A DNA stretch of 64,000 bases from the NCBI RefSeq assembly GCF_014898815.1, contig NW_026515433.1, positions 1,448,501 through 1,512,500 on the forward strand, written 5' to 3'. The notes under the pieces are model-generated. The model searched no databases, was not told the origin of the DNA, and saw only the letters and a list, made by a program, of their open reading frames with translations. Below are positions 23,348 to 35,920 of this stretch, one piece after another. Both the position numbers and the translations under genes were made by a program. Numbering within the stretch: position 1 is the stretch's first letter; each line of letters starts with the position of its first letter. This stretch comes from Panonychus citri. Its lineage: Eukaryota; Arthropoda; Arachnida; Trombidiformes; Tetranychidae.

Positions 23348-24748
23348 ATGGTTTCCATCTCTTCGAAATTGGTCACCTTCACCCAAGACTCTAACATCCA
23401 ACCCTTCGACTCGAATACAGAGTCAACAGGAAAAATAAAGCGTGATCTTCAATTCCTAGTGGAACAACAAGTTGAAGACCTTAACCCTGGTCAACAAGAA
23501 CTTTTGACCAAACAAATTCGTGACCACCCTGATCCATCCAACGTCTACTCCATTAATGCTGCCTACGTAAGAATCTACAGATTCAGTCCAGAAGGAGTTC
23601 GAAAACTCGTTCATCAGCCAGTATGGATCACAATAATTGACGGAAATTGTGAAACCGTTTATGAAACATTTGTTCATTATAAAGACGTTCATTCCATGGA
23701 TACCTATTATCATGGACTCAAAAAGGAAGACTTGAAATTTGCTAAGCATCTTTCCTCAGTTAGAGATCAAGTTCTCTGTTATCTCGCCTGTGCCCGAAGA
23801 ATTATTGGTGCTGGTCTTATAACCCTCTTAAAAAGTCTTAACCTTACCCCCGACGAAATTGACATTCTTCGACCAAAGATGCGAGATGTCACTATTTACT
23901 TCTCTCCCTACAGAACTTCACCCGCTTCATTATCTCTCCTTGCCTTCATTCTCTTTTCAGGCTACACCATTAGAGCTCAACCCCATTCACCCGCCATCGA
24001 AGCTCTCACCGCCATGAGAATGTATATGTTTTTCTGGCAAGACATTGAAGAAAAAGTTCTGGAGACTGGACGTGGAATCCATAATGAATCCATTCAACAT
24101 TATGTGAGAAACGATAAAGTTTCATATCTCCACCGAAAACTAAGTGATCTAGTCAAAGCTCGGAAAGCCCGTTGGCCAATCGATTGGAGTTATTTCCAAC
24201 ATCACCGAGAATCCCCTGAGTACTCAGAATTCACTTGTGTCTCTCCCGCTCCATCACCTCTTCTATCATCATCATCATCATCATCATCATCTTCATCATC
24301 AACTTCATCAATCTATGAACCAAAATCTCATTTCACCCTATTCAAAATCGTAGACCCTCCGAATCAACCAAGAAAAGAAAACAATCATCCCGTAGCCTAT
24401 CAGCTCGGAAATAGCAAGAAAACTTATTCATTGGTTTCAACCAAGGAAGTGAAAAGCCCCTCACCGAAAATTCCCTCAATCTCATCTTCATCATCATCTT
24501 CTCCGAATTCAGCCCTAGACAAGAACTTTCAAATTAGTTCATTAATCTCTGATCCACCTTCAACCTTTGGTTCTCTCAACAGCTCTCAAGATCCAAGGAA
24601 AAATCCCACCAAGCCCGACTACTCCGACTTCTTCCATTACACACCCACCGGTTCATTACCTCCATCCCCGAATCCATCACCACCAAATCAAAATAGGATT
24701 CCAAAGGAAACCCTGAAGAAGTATCTTCATCAAAGTGCTGGGGACTGA
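23348..24748 (+). pseudogene. C-terminal half of ORF3: exonuclease-like domain, element B
   Basis: 466 codons, ATG 23348, in a third frame relative to the upstream part. The region 23570-24040 aligns closely with the element A C-terminus: a beta-strand-like PVWITIIDG, YHGL, VRDQ, a RDV segment, then HSPAIEA, which is identical in both elements. The pattern is that of REXO/ISG20 DEDDh exonucleases (motif III H-x4-D), but the Asp of motif III is Glu and motif I and II acids are not seen. A Ser-rich, disordered tail follows. The TGA stop is the first three bases of the 3' LTR. Reading-frame breaks just upstream lie beside an A-rich run (23326-23340). Confidence 0.8.
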
Positions 24749-25878
24749 AGGGTAGAAAAACATGAAATCCTCAGTCTTTCCTTTTCATCACTATTATGAT
24801 TTGGAAACAAATTTAAAACTTTTCTAAATTTTTATTCTGTTCTCAACAATTAGTTAATTGTTGTAATTTTCTTAATTTCAATTCTTAAATTTCCCCATTG
24901 TTAAATTGGTTAATCCACTCCCATAACTATAGTTATAATTTGCTTAATTGTTGTTCATCAACCAATCTAATTGTTTAGTATCCTAACAATTAATTGAAGT
25001 AATTAAGAAATTATAAAATCCGAAATTAAGTAACCAATTGTAATTAATCAAAATTTCACTCTATACCTAAAGATATGATTATAGATTAATTTAGTTGAAA
25101 ATAATTGACTAATTTTCTTAATTGTATCAACCCAAATCTCTTCATCTTAAGATGACCAAAATTTGGTTACAAAAGTAAGAGACCCGATTTTCTCTTTCTA
25201 TCCCTCTTTCTTTTTTCTTTCTTTTGTTTTTTAGAAATTACCATTGTCAAGCCTAAAACATCTTAAGTTTAACTCATCATCTTTTGATAAGGTTAACTAT
25301 TGTTCATCTTTGTCGAGACTCAAAGGCAAAAGTTTCTTTGTAACGATTAGATTAACCTTATCACTAATATGATTTTGTTTAATTCAATTTCCCTTTTCTT
25401 TATTTTAATTTGTATCCCCTTCTCATCTTTAATTGATTTCCCCTTTAATTGTTACCCCTTGTTTCTTTATTCTAAAAAGAACAATTTTTCCCTCAATTTC
25501 TTCAGTGATTGTTTAAGTTTAGAAAACGCTTATTCAAGTATCTCTTTATGTTACAATTGCTCTTATTAAAATTTCAATTAAGTTTCAATTCAAATCTTCT
25601 TACAATTAATGTTTAATTGTTAATCTGAATTCTCAAGAATTATCGAGTTTAAACACTAGTGCAACATTGAGATCAATAGATCAAGTTGAGTTAATCGTCA
25701 AGGTCCTAAAAGAATCTTGTATTCGGTAAGTTTTGTGGGACCGAAAATCTTCTGTTTCCCTCTCCAAGCCTAAAGACTTAATCTGAGTTTCATCTCAATC
25801 AATCTGAGTTTCATCTCAATCTCAATCCATCGATCTAAGTGATCATCTAAACCTCATCATCTCATATTTTCCCCCACA
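24746..25878 (+). repeat. 3' LTR of element B
   Basis: 1133 bp, TGAAGGG to CCCCCACA. Seven bases shorter than the 5' copy through small indels; otherwise the same by eye. It is preceded by a short G-rich tract (GTGCTGGGGAC), the likely polypurine tract. Confidence 0.95.
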
Positions 25879-25882
25879 TAAT
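25879..25882. repeat. Target-site duplication TAAT (right, element B)
   Basis: Direct repeat of 13747-13750. Confidence 0.85.
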
Positions 25883-28800
25883 TGAGAAACGAAAAAAAAA
25901 GATTCGAAAAAAAAGAAAAGGGAAGAAAGTTCGTCAATTAATGTTCTATTTACTTTCGACTATTATCTATTCATTGAATCGAACTGATCCTTATCATGAA
26001 TTATCATGATAATGAATGAGTCTAAATGAATCGATCAGGTTGAAGATGAAGATAATGACAATGAACAGGTAACATTAATGATGAAGAAAAACTAACAAAA
26101 GCCTCAATCAGCAAATTTAGAACAGTTAAAATTGAGTTTAGAACAAAGTTCTAATACTAAATGGCTCGAATTATTTTCTTCTGTTTTTCTTTCAGGTCAA
26201 AGGTGATCTAGATCTCTTTCTCCTTCCCTAAATTTAGTTCATAAGGTTTCTCATTGATCTTCATAATGATGATAATATCAATCCCACTCCCAGTGAGTTC
26301 TGACAATGAGTATTGATCCGGTTCTTATCGATTACTTTCAACGATCATCATGATAATATCATGATTATAACAAAAGACGATTCAAAAGGGAAGAGAAAAA
26401 GAGAGAAGAAAAAAAGTGGAAATCGATTAACCCATGAATTAGCATGATACGTATTGTTACCTCATGAGATTATTAATATTATCTACCTGAACAGAAGCTG
26501 AGAATTGATAAGTTTCCATTTCTACTGATAATGATTAACAAGTGGAATTGAGTTGAGACTTGAAATATTTTTTCCCTGCAGAAAAAAATAGTTGTAGAAA
26601 TATTTTTTTTTCTTTCCTCTTCAGGATGAAATTTTCCACCACCATTAGGATCATTATCAATTATCTCATGGTCTTATTTCATATTCAGAGTAAAAAGCCA
26701 TCATGATAATCATCTTAGTTCTGAAAAAGATAAACTTGAAATAATTTCCTTCAGTAAACAATACGAGCATTTTTCTTTACCGTTTATATAATATTCTTAT
26801 CCAATTATTATCTTATCTGAATAAAAGTGATGATGAAATAAAAAAGTTCTGACAAAAATTCCAATTCATCAAGTTGAACTTATCATGGTAATATTTTTTT
26901 TCCTTCACAAAAAAAAGATAATCAATAGTTTGACCTGTTTCGATCAATGGTCATTGTTAATCTGGACTGAACTGTCCAATGAACTTTAGTTAAATCCTTG
27001 TTTCTATCCCATGAATGCCATGAAAAAGTTGAATGAATTTGAATTATTATTAGCATGAAACTGACGAAACCCCTGGTAAGTTGAATGAATGTTGATCTTT
27101 TCCAACCAAAAGAATCAGAACTTTTTTCACCATTTGTCAGAATTAACACCAAGATTAAGATTAAGTTATTAATTTAGAATTTGAATCAACACGAATTACA
27201 AGCCTCACCCTTTACGTGACTTGGACTGAATTTGAATAACTCACAGCTCAGGGAATGAACTTTTCTTGATTCAATCTCATTTCAATGTTTTCTCATTGGA
27301 AACAATGTTTTCTTTTTCTATTGTATAAATATCTTGTTGTCCCATCTATACAATCATGATAACTGAATTATCCCTCAGTTTTCATGATAAAGTTCACCAG
27401 AAATGATAATGAAAATACGCAGTTAATCAGTAACATTTACTGATTGTTTCATTTTATTAAATATCATAACAATCATAGAGAGAGAGAGAGAGACATGAAA
27501 ATAACATGATTAAAGTCAATGATAATCAGTTACCATTAGTAATTGACAGTTGATTCAATTCTGAATGACAGATCAATCTGATTAAATGTTACCCTGAAAA
27601 TGAATGAAGCAAATAAAAAAAAGTTACTAAGCTGAATTCAGACTGAATCTGAATCCATGATAATCAAAGTTGAAATAATCACGTTGTGAACTCCACGTTT
27701 AATCCCAATCATCACAGATTCATGATACAGATTAACAATTAATCTGAGTCATTTTCAATTCCATCATGTTTTTAGTTTTCACTTTAATTGTTGTCAACCA
27801 TTTTGATTACATTAATTTAGCAAATTGATTTATGAATCAATGTCAATCAATTGATTAATGAATGTATTCAACAAAAACTTATCAACCAAGAGGATTAACA
27901 ATTTTAAAATTAATTCAATCCAATTTTGTTGATTAGTTAATTGAAATGTAAATCACCAATTAGTTAGATTACTCTTCTTGTCTCGTCACTAATTAATACT
28001 AATTAATTAATCAAAACCAGTTGTTATTCATTCATAATGATAATGAACATTGTCAACATTAATTATACAGAAACAATCAAACTCATTTTTGTATCACAAT
28101 TAAGGATCATCATCATGATTATCAACTGTTGAAAGATTTGATTAACAAACAATTAATTGATCCCAATGATCAATACAAGCTTTGATTATAATCAGTTTTT
28201 AATCACTACAATTGTGATGATAATTAAGGTTATTTAAATTGTTTGATTTGTTGGTTGATTAATTTTAACAAGGGAAAAGTTTTTCAACTCAGTTAATCAA
28301 TGGGATCATTTTTTCAATTTAAAGCTCATTATGATTTATAATGATTAACATGATTAAATGACCAGTAAATTGTATCTTTAATTAGTCAGGATTAAATTAT
28401 TATTCAAAAAAAACAATATAAATGTAAATGAGGTTGTGATAATTACGATTGTTAATCTGGTTGATTATCGTAATCAAATTGGTGAACTTGCTCTCAAATT
28501 TTGAAACAAATCGAAGGGTAAATTATATCATCAGTAGTAGTGATGATTAAGATAATAATTATAGTAACAATTAGTTGATTTTCTTGTTAAATTGAATATT
28601 AATCAAGCATTTGTCAGGTTTTATTCTGGTTGGAAGCCATTTAATAGTTGACCAACTGAATAGAAACTGAATGAATCAGAAAAAAAAAGAAATAACTTTT
28701 TTTTTCTTCATATAATATTATTCACATCGTGCTCATCTACTCACTAGAACTTTATTCATACTCATGATCAACATACAGTCTATTTCGAGATGAGAGAGAA

Positions 28801-31800
28801 AAAGAATCAGGGAGAATGAGAAATTATATATGAGGCTCCATTGTAAGGTTAAGTCAGAATAATGAACATGGTGGAAAATGTTATAACCGAAAACCAAGTG
28901 AACATTTTCATGGAAATAATATCAATACATATGTATCATGAATAGATAAATCTACCAGAATTTGTAAGAATGTTTCAATCATCATCATCCTTCTTATCTC
29001 CATCTTATCTTCCAGTTTTCTCATCATTATCTTATCTTTTTATCTTCTTTTTTTCTCCAAGAAAAACCATCTAATCGCCGATCCAATTGTCTCTCAGTTA
29101 TGGTTCTCTTAACCTTATACTTTTAATCATCTCCATCTTCATCTTCATCATTCCTATGGTCTCTCTCTCTCTCTCACTCTCTCATTCTCTTTTCTCTCTT
29201 CTCACCATTCTCTAAATTATCATTCTTGTCATCCGATGACCTTCATATCCATTCTTGATTCTGTTTCCATGTCAACTCAATGATCTTTTGTCTCATGGAG
29301 GCAAAAGAGAGGAAACAAAAGTAAAAGAAACAACATCCTAACTAAAATCAACGGAAAATTGGATTAACCATCAACCATTAACAGTACAATTTATTGGTTA
29401 ACCCTTTAAGATGGTCACTTAGTGTCCAGTCTCTTTCAAGGTTATACCATTCTCATCATCATGATTATTATTAGTCTTCCATCCTTTCAGAATTTATATC
29501 TTCACTCTTGAGTAATTCACTTGGATAACTTTTCATCCTCATCTTCAAGTAATCATCTTTCATCAGCATACAAACTGAGTGACGAATTGAAGTTATAAAA
29601 AAAAACACATCTCAATCTCTTGATTCAAGTTAACAAATTGTCCAGTTAAGGATAAAGATCATCATGATGATCATCATATTAAACTTGAATGAAAATAATA
29701 TATATCTTTTTGTACATTACTTGTTAATGATAACTTTTGGCTTCTCGAATATCGAGTGATAATAAAAGGGAAGATAAAATTCTAGAACTTTTTTTTGTTC
29801 TTTCTCACCATGTAATCGATTGAATTTATCATTTTTATTTCATCTTCTCCCCTGTATATAACTATTATCACCATTATCAAAGTGTTAACCTTTTATCATC
29901 ACCTCCATAACCCATCTCACACCATGAAGATGATTATAATTACATATACTCATCATTATGATTTCCAGTGATTCCAAACCTTGTGACCAAGTGAACCAAG
30001 TTAATTAGCAACAATCAATCAAAATCAGATCCATTGATTGAGTAATTAAATGTTCTAGATTCAGTCTGAAACTAATATAATAAAATATATATGTATCATC
30101 AAAATGATAATGATGATGACATAAAATCTTTATGATGGATTAGAGTTGAAATGAACCCAGAAACTGAGCCAACTGAATCAACTGAATTAAGTTAATCAAC
30201 AGACTCACATTTAACCAATTAAACGGTAAATGGTTTCAACTCATAATCAGAGGTAAAATTATCATCATGAAGATTTCAAGTCAATCAGAATATGAAAAAC
30301 TTTCTCAACTTTACTGAACTGACACAAAGATGAAAATTATTATTACCATGAAAATAAATTTCATCGCAAGTCTTAAACATTATTATTATCAACATAATAT
30401 TATATTAAACCATCATGTTTATTTATCTTTAAACATTAACATGGAGTTTTCAATTCATTTCAACGATCGGGCAAGTGAATGAAAAACTTGAATTTGAATG
30501 AAACATGATGATTATAATACAACATGAACTTTTCCCTCCTTCCATGAAAACCTTGAGCTTTTTTCAGAGGCATTTTTTATATATATAACTTGTGTATACA
30601 CATTATTTTGTATACATATTCATGTAGCAATAATAATTCAATGCAATGTTTCATGGTGTAGTCATGGTTACATTTGAAATGAGATGATAAAAGGATGATG
30701 ATGATGATGAAAAATTTTATATCTTCTGGTTTTCAACCATGTTGTACATTCATTTACAGGGTAAATCACTTGCCTTTCATGCTGATAGATGATAAAATAA
30801 ATAAAACGAGTCATCAACTGGTCTGATGGTTTTTAATATACAAGATCGAGGAAAAAAAGTTCTGGATCGAGATGATGATGAAGAGGATGAAGATGAGGAT
30901 GCTATTAGATATCATCTTCTTACTCTGCTGCTCATCAGAATGATAAAACTTGAATGAAAAGTTAACAATGGTCAATGACAAATTTGACTTAATGAAAGTG
31001 AATCAATGTAATCTGATTAGTTGATCAATTATCATCTGAAAGTTCAATGTTTCAGCTTTCACTCTGAACTTTTCTTTGGTGTTAATCTCTGATCTTTTTG
31101 CTATAATATGATATCAATTTCGGTTTCCATATCATTTTATTGTTTCTACCAACGATAATTGAGATAAATGAGTGATACACAATTGAAAGTAAACTAATTA
31201 ACTTAATAGTAGTTGAACCTCTTTGAATTTATCTCTGGAATCAGCATCATTTGATACAACAAACAATCAGTTGATTGTGTAACTTTAATGATGGACCAAT
31301 TATATAATTGATCTGATGGTGAGATGAAATTTAACATGACAAAGTTGACATAACTACGATTAAAACCATGATGATGATAACCAGTGAATCAGTTTATTAT
31401 TAGAATTGGATAAAATATTGATAACATTTGAACCAGAACTTTTATTTCTTCAGAATCAACATCATGACGATCAATTTATTTTGGTCATTTCTTGGTCACT
31501 CCAATGAAAATAAAAGGGATGAGGCAAAAAATTTCATTCCTTCATGTTATGAACATGTAAAAGTTTCCGTTTTTATTAATATTTTATAAATTTCATGATG
31601 TTCCATGAGATTCAGTGTTAGCATTCAGAATATTAGGTAAACTATTAACAGTAACTTTCTTCTAGGTGGTAAAAGTAATCAAATTAGGAAAGAATAAGAT
31701 GAAAAGATGAGATTTTCAAACCATGATAAAAATTCAGCTCATTTTTCATTTCCTTTTTTCGTAGAGAATATAAAAAGAAAAGTTTCAAATTCTGACAATT

Positions 31801-32716
31801 CTGAGAATCAAAGGAAAAGATAATTCTATCATGTTAAATGGCGATGATGATGTAAAACTTTTTCCATGAATATTTATCCACATAAACAAAGATATTGATA
31901 GTTGAAGTTTGAAATGAAATTGATGAAAAATTTCAAACATTTCATGGTGAAAGCAATCAAGTTAATATGAGACATTTATTAGCCTGTCAGAAGATTAAAT
32001 ATTATCATGAACGAATCATGATAATGAGAATGGGGAAAAAACTATTTCAACAGAAGAAGAGAAAAAGTTAATTCAGAATAAATTGTTCAACCATCATCCT
32101 CATCATCATGAGTCAACTCCCATGATAGTAACTGGTCAAGTATCATTTGTATCATTGGTCAACTATCAGATAAACAACTGGGTCATAATGATAATCCATA
32201 AATCACAAGAAATGAAATCAACCTGATTATCAGAAATGCTAGAAAATGAATAAGAAGAAGATGAAGAAAACATTACATCATCTAATTTAGTTTTCTCTCT
32301 CAGTTCAACTTATCCCAGAATCTGGAAGATTTGTCAACATGATGAACCAGTAAAACAGAAACAACAACAATTAAATCAACATGGTAATCATATCAGTTGC
32401 CAACAACTAATTCTGTAAATTAACTTTTCGTAACAAATGATAAACTCATAAACATCAACTTCTAATCAACCCGAATAATATATAACATATTGTGTAATCA
32501 TCATGATTATCCAACATGATTATTATCAGAATTATTGTTATCCACGTGGTTTTTGCTTCTCTCCTTCAATCTCATTGGATTATAATCATGATAAGTTCGA
32601 GGAGGGAAAAAAGTTCTAACCCACTAATAGTTTAAGGAAAACCTGGCAACCTGAACATCAGAATGGTGATGATTATGATAAACCACAGGGAGAAATGATG
32701 ATAATTTCTCATCCTT

Positions 32717-32742
32717 ATCATCATCATCATCATCATCATCAT
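32717..32742. repeat. (ATC)n microsatellite
   Basis: About eight uninterrupted TCA/ATC units. Confidence 0.9.
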
Positions 32743-35700
32743 CGTCATCTCTTTGTATCAAGATGAAATAACTAATAACTCCCAAAGGTAATCAACATTT
32801 TCTAGATTGTGCTTTTATATTATCACCATTATTTGCTTATTATTAATATTTACATGATAAATATTGTCAACAATGACAAACACAATCACTTTGAAATATA
32901 ATCACCATCATGATCAAATGGTAACCAATAATTAACTGGCAATTAACGATGATAACTTTTTTCATCAGAACCAAAAGTTCTGGTTCCTTGAATTTCCGTT
33001 CATCTCGTTTTTGTTTTCTCATTGATTCAACTTTACCATGAACTTTTATATACAAGTAGATTCATATAAATAAATTGTTCAACTCAATAGTTTTCATGAG
33101 ATATATGTATTGATTAACTGATTAAGTTTCTCGTCTCTTAATTACTGGGAGTGAAAGTTATCATACTTGTTATCATATGATGATTGATTATCAAGTGATT
33201 TTGAAATAAATGAATATTGTTACCTTGATTATCATGTTGATTATTTTCATGGTAATTATTATCTCTTTTCAGCTCATTATCTGTTCATCATGAGCTGTTG
33301 AAAGTTAATCAATTTTCAATTCACTTTGCAAGTTCATCTTGAAAAAGTAACTATAATTATCATCATTATAATGGATATTATTATGATCACTGTTAATGTT
33401 ATTAAGTAATTCATGGTGATAAGAATGTTTTTCATGGTGATTATGATATAATTTATATTAACAATAAACTCAGCCAACTCAGTATTCATTGCTAGCATGA
33501 TATTACTCTGAGAAACTGAGGTTCATCACCATGAAATGAAACCATTGATGATCAACTGAAAGGATGAAAAAACCAAGTGAAATTGAATCATGTTAACCAA
33601 TTGGAAAGTTAAATATTAATGTTAACACTCAAATAGGAGGTGAAATGGTGGACCAGGTAAAGGTTGAGGTGGAGAAAAGGTTTAGCAACAATATCTTTTA
33701 GTTGAAAATGAAATTAAATCAACACAATCAACAAACATGATTAGAGAATGCGGAAAATAATTGTGAGATCAACACTTTGTCTTATCGTTGGTTCAAAGAA
33801 CCAGAATTTTTCACTCACCATGTATATTTATTACATGGTTCGAGTATTGAACATGAACCTGATGCTACTGATTATGTTCAGCATTGAATCGGAGTTGTTG
33901 AAATTCAACTTAGACTCACAATAAATCATCAATCATTTTCATCACCATCAGAATCATTTACATAAATCTATTAATAGGAAAATATTATTAAATCAACAGT
34001 TAATTTTAGCAAATAACAATTTGATCAGAAAAACTTATTCACGATAATAAGAGCCGAGAATGATAAAGATAAATTAGAACTCAATTAGAATTGAAATTGT
34101 CTCATGAAATTTAGATAAATCATCAGAATCAATGGTCACTCGTAATTCTGGAAGTTTCAAATTTTGGCTAAAAAAATTATCAGATTATTTTTCTGTAATT
34201 TTGATAATCATCATGATCTCTTATCATGTGGAAAATTATATTTCTTTTCATGACAAAAACATTTCAAATTCATTGACTTTCAAGTTTCAGGTGAAAATAA
34301 ATCAATCAGATTTAGACCAGTGGTCAGTTTAAAACTGGAAGGAAATAAAAAAGAAGAGCAATTTCATAGTGAGAATATTTTTTTCCCCTCTCTTCATTTT
34401 CAAAAAGTTTCTCATCAACTCAGAGTAATCAGATACGTGGGGATAAAGATTCCAAGCTTACCTGCTAATGGTGGACACTAAGATGATAAATATCGTTGGT
34501 CATTGTCCACTGGGAGAGATGATGGATTTTCGTATCGTAAGTGAAAACTATTAATTTTCAATGTAAGAAATCAGGTTGACTTGATTTAGCTTTTAAAGTG
34601 ATGATGTTTTCTGTTTGTTTGTTTACTTTTAGATGTTTTTAAATGTTGACTTTTACTTTTACTTCAACTGGTCATCAAGTAAACAAACAACCGGACAAAG
34701 AGGGTGTCGGTTATGATACTGGTCAGTTGAACACTTTCACTGGTTAAGTTTGGGTTGATGTTGATATTTTAATCCACTGAAAAACAGCACTGATCCTAAT
34801 CTTGAGGTTAAGATGATGGTTAAATTGTTTTACACTTGGGAATCAATTTATCAAGATAACTAATCAAGTTTATCTGTTGATATTAACAACAATTTAAACT
34901 ATTGCTTTGATTGTGATTTCGTATATATATTTTTTTTCATGGGGTTGATGATTGTTAATACACTTATCACACAATCTAGTTGGTTGGTTAAATTAAATTG
35001 GTGATGTTAATTTGGTTATCACTTCAATTACTTGGGACACAATTTGACTTTTGATTTGCTTGACTTTTATTATTTGTGACTTTTAGTGATTACGATTATG
35101 ATTTAATCAGACTAATTGTTTGTTGTTGTTGTTGTTGCTGCTGGTTTTAGATGAAGTTTAATTGTGTTTGTCTGTTAATTGGTGACAATGTTGATTAGAT
35201 TAATTGAATTGTTTGAGAGACAAAAGATAGATTAAAATGAGAAAAGGTTAATTGAAGGTGATATCTATTGTTAATTGTTGCTAATTGTGATCATTATGTT
35301 TTTCAAAAGTCCACATGATAGTAAAAGAATCGATGAGATGAGTAAATGACTCAGAGACAGGGAATGAATACTTTCTGAGAGGAGATAAAATTCTGGAGAC
35401 CAAATGAAGGAGAAAACAAGTTACTAAAAGAGAGAAAAAGAAAGAAAGAAAATAAACTGAGAAAAGGTAAAATGGAATTGAATTAGAGAGAAGAGAGAGA
35501 GAGAGACGATGATGATGATGATAGGAAAGAGAAGATGAAAAGAGACAGAGAAATGTTATGAAGATGAGGAAAGAGATTCTGCGTTCTGAGTTCGAAAAGA
35601 AAAAATCGAAAGAAAGTTCGTCTCTTTCTATGTTTCTCTTTCTGGGAGATGAATAAGAAAGAGAAAAGACAGAATGATGATAATGAGATGGAAGAGAAGG

Positions 35701-35891
35701 GAGAAGATGATAAGGTGGGGTTGCTGAGAAGAAAGTAAACATAACCATGGAACTGAAACTTAGAGTAAGTTACTTAGAACTTCTGAAACAGTGACTAAGC
35801 ATTGGATGAATTCGAGGGTGGGAGAAAAACGATAAGACGCAAAATGATAAACTCAGGGAGTTTGAACTAAAAATATGATAAAAGGGAGTTA

Positions 35892-35920
35892 AAGAGAGAG
35901 AGAGAGAGAGAGAGAGAGAG
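35892..35920. repeat. (AG)n microsatellite
   Basis: About 14 AG units without interruption; the longest GA tract in the gene-poor region. GAGA tracts are factor-binding sites in flies; whether that applies here is unknown. Confidence 0.9.

Larger units (their letters stand above)
13751..25878 (+). mobile_element. Ty3/gypsy LTR retrotransposon with disrupted ORFs (element B)
   Basis: A 12.1-kb plus-strand element with LTRs of 1140 and 1133 bp (TGAAGGG to CCCCACA) and TAAT duplications. The LTRs differ only by three small indel clusters that I can see, so the insertion is not old. The coding order is gag, protease, RT, RNase H, integrase, long linker, RING-like region, exonuclease-like domain, the same as element A, and the proteins align throughout. 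The sequence is divergent enough to be another family of the same clade. A TGA splits gag before the zinc knuckle and at least three frame changes interrupt the rest, so as written it is not autonomous unless recoding occurs or the assembly has errors. Confidence 0.95.

Noticed and set aside
35281..35748. 155-codon minus-strand ORF, Ser/Phe/Leu-rich
   Set aside because: Translation of GA-rich DNA; hydrophobicity comes from CT-rich codons, and there is no family resemblance.
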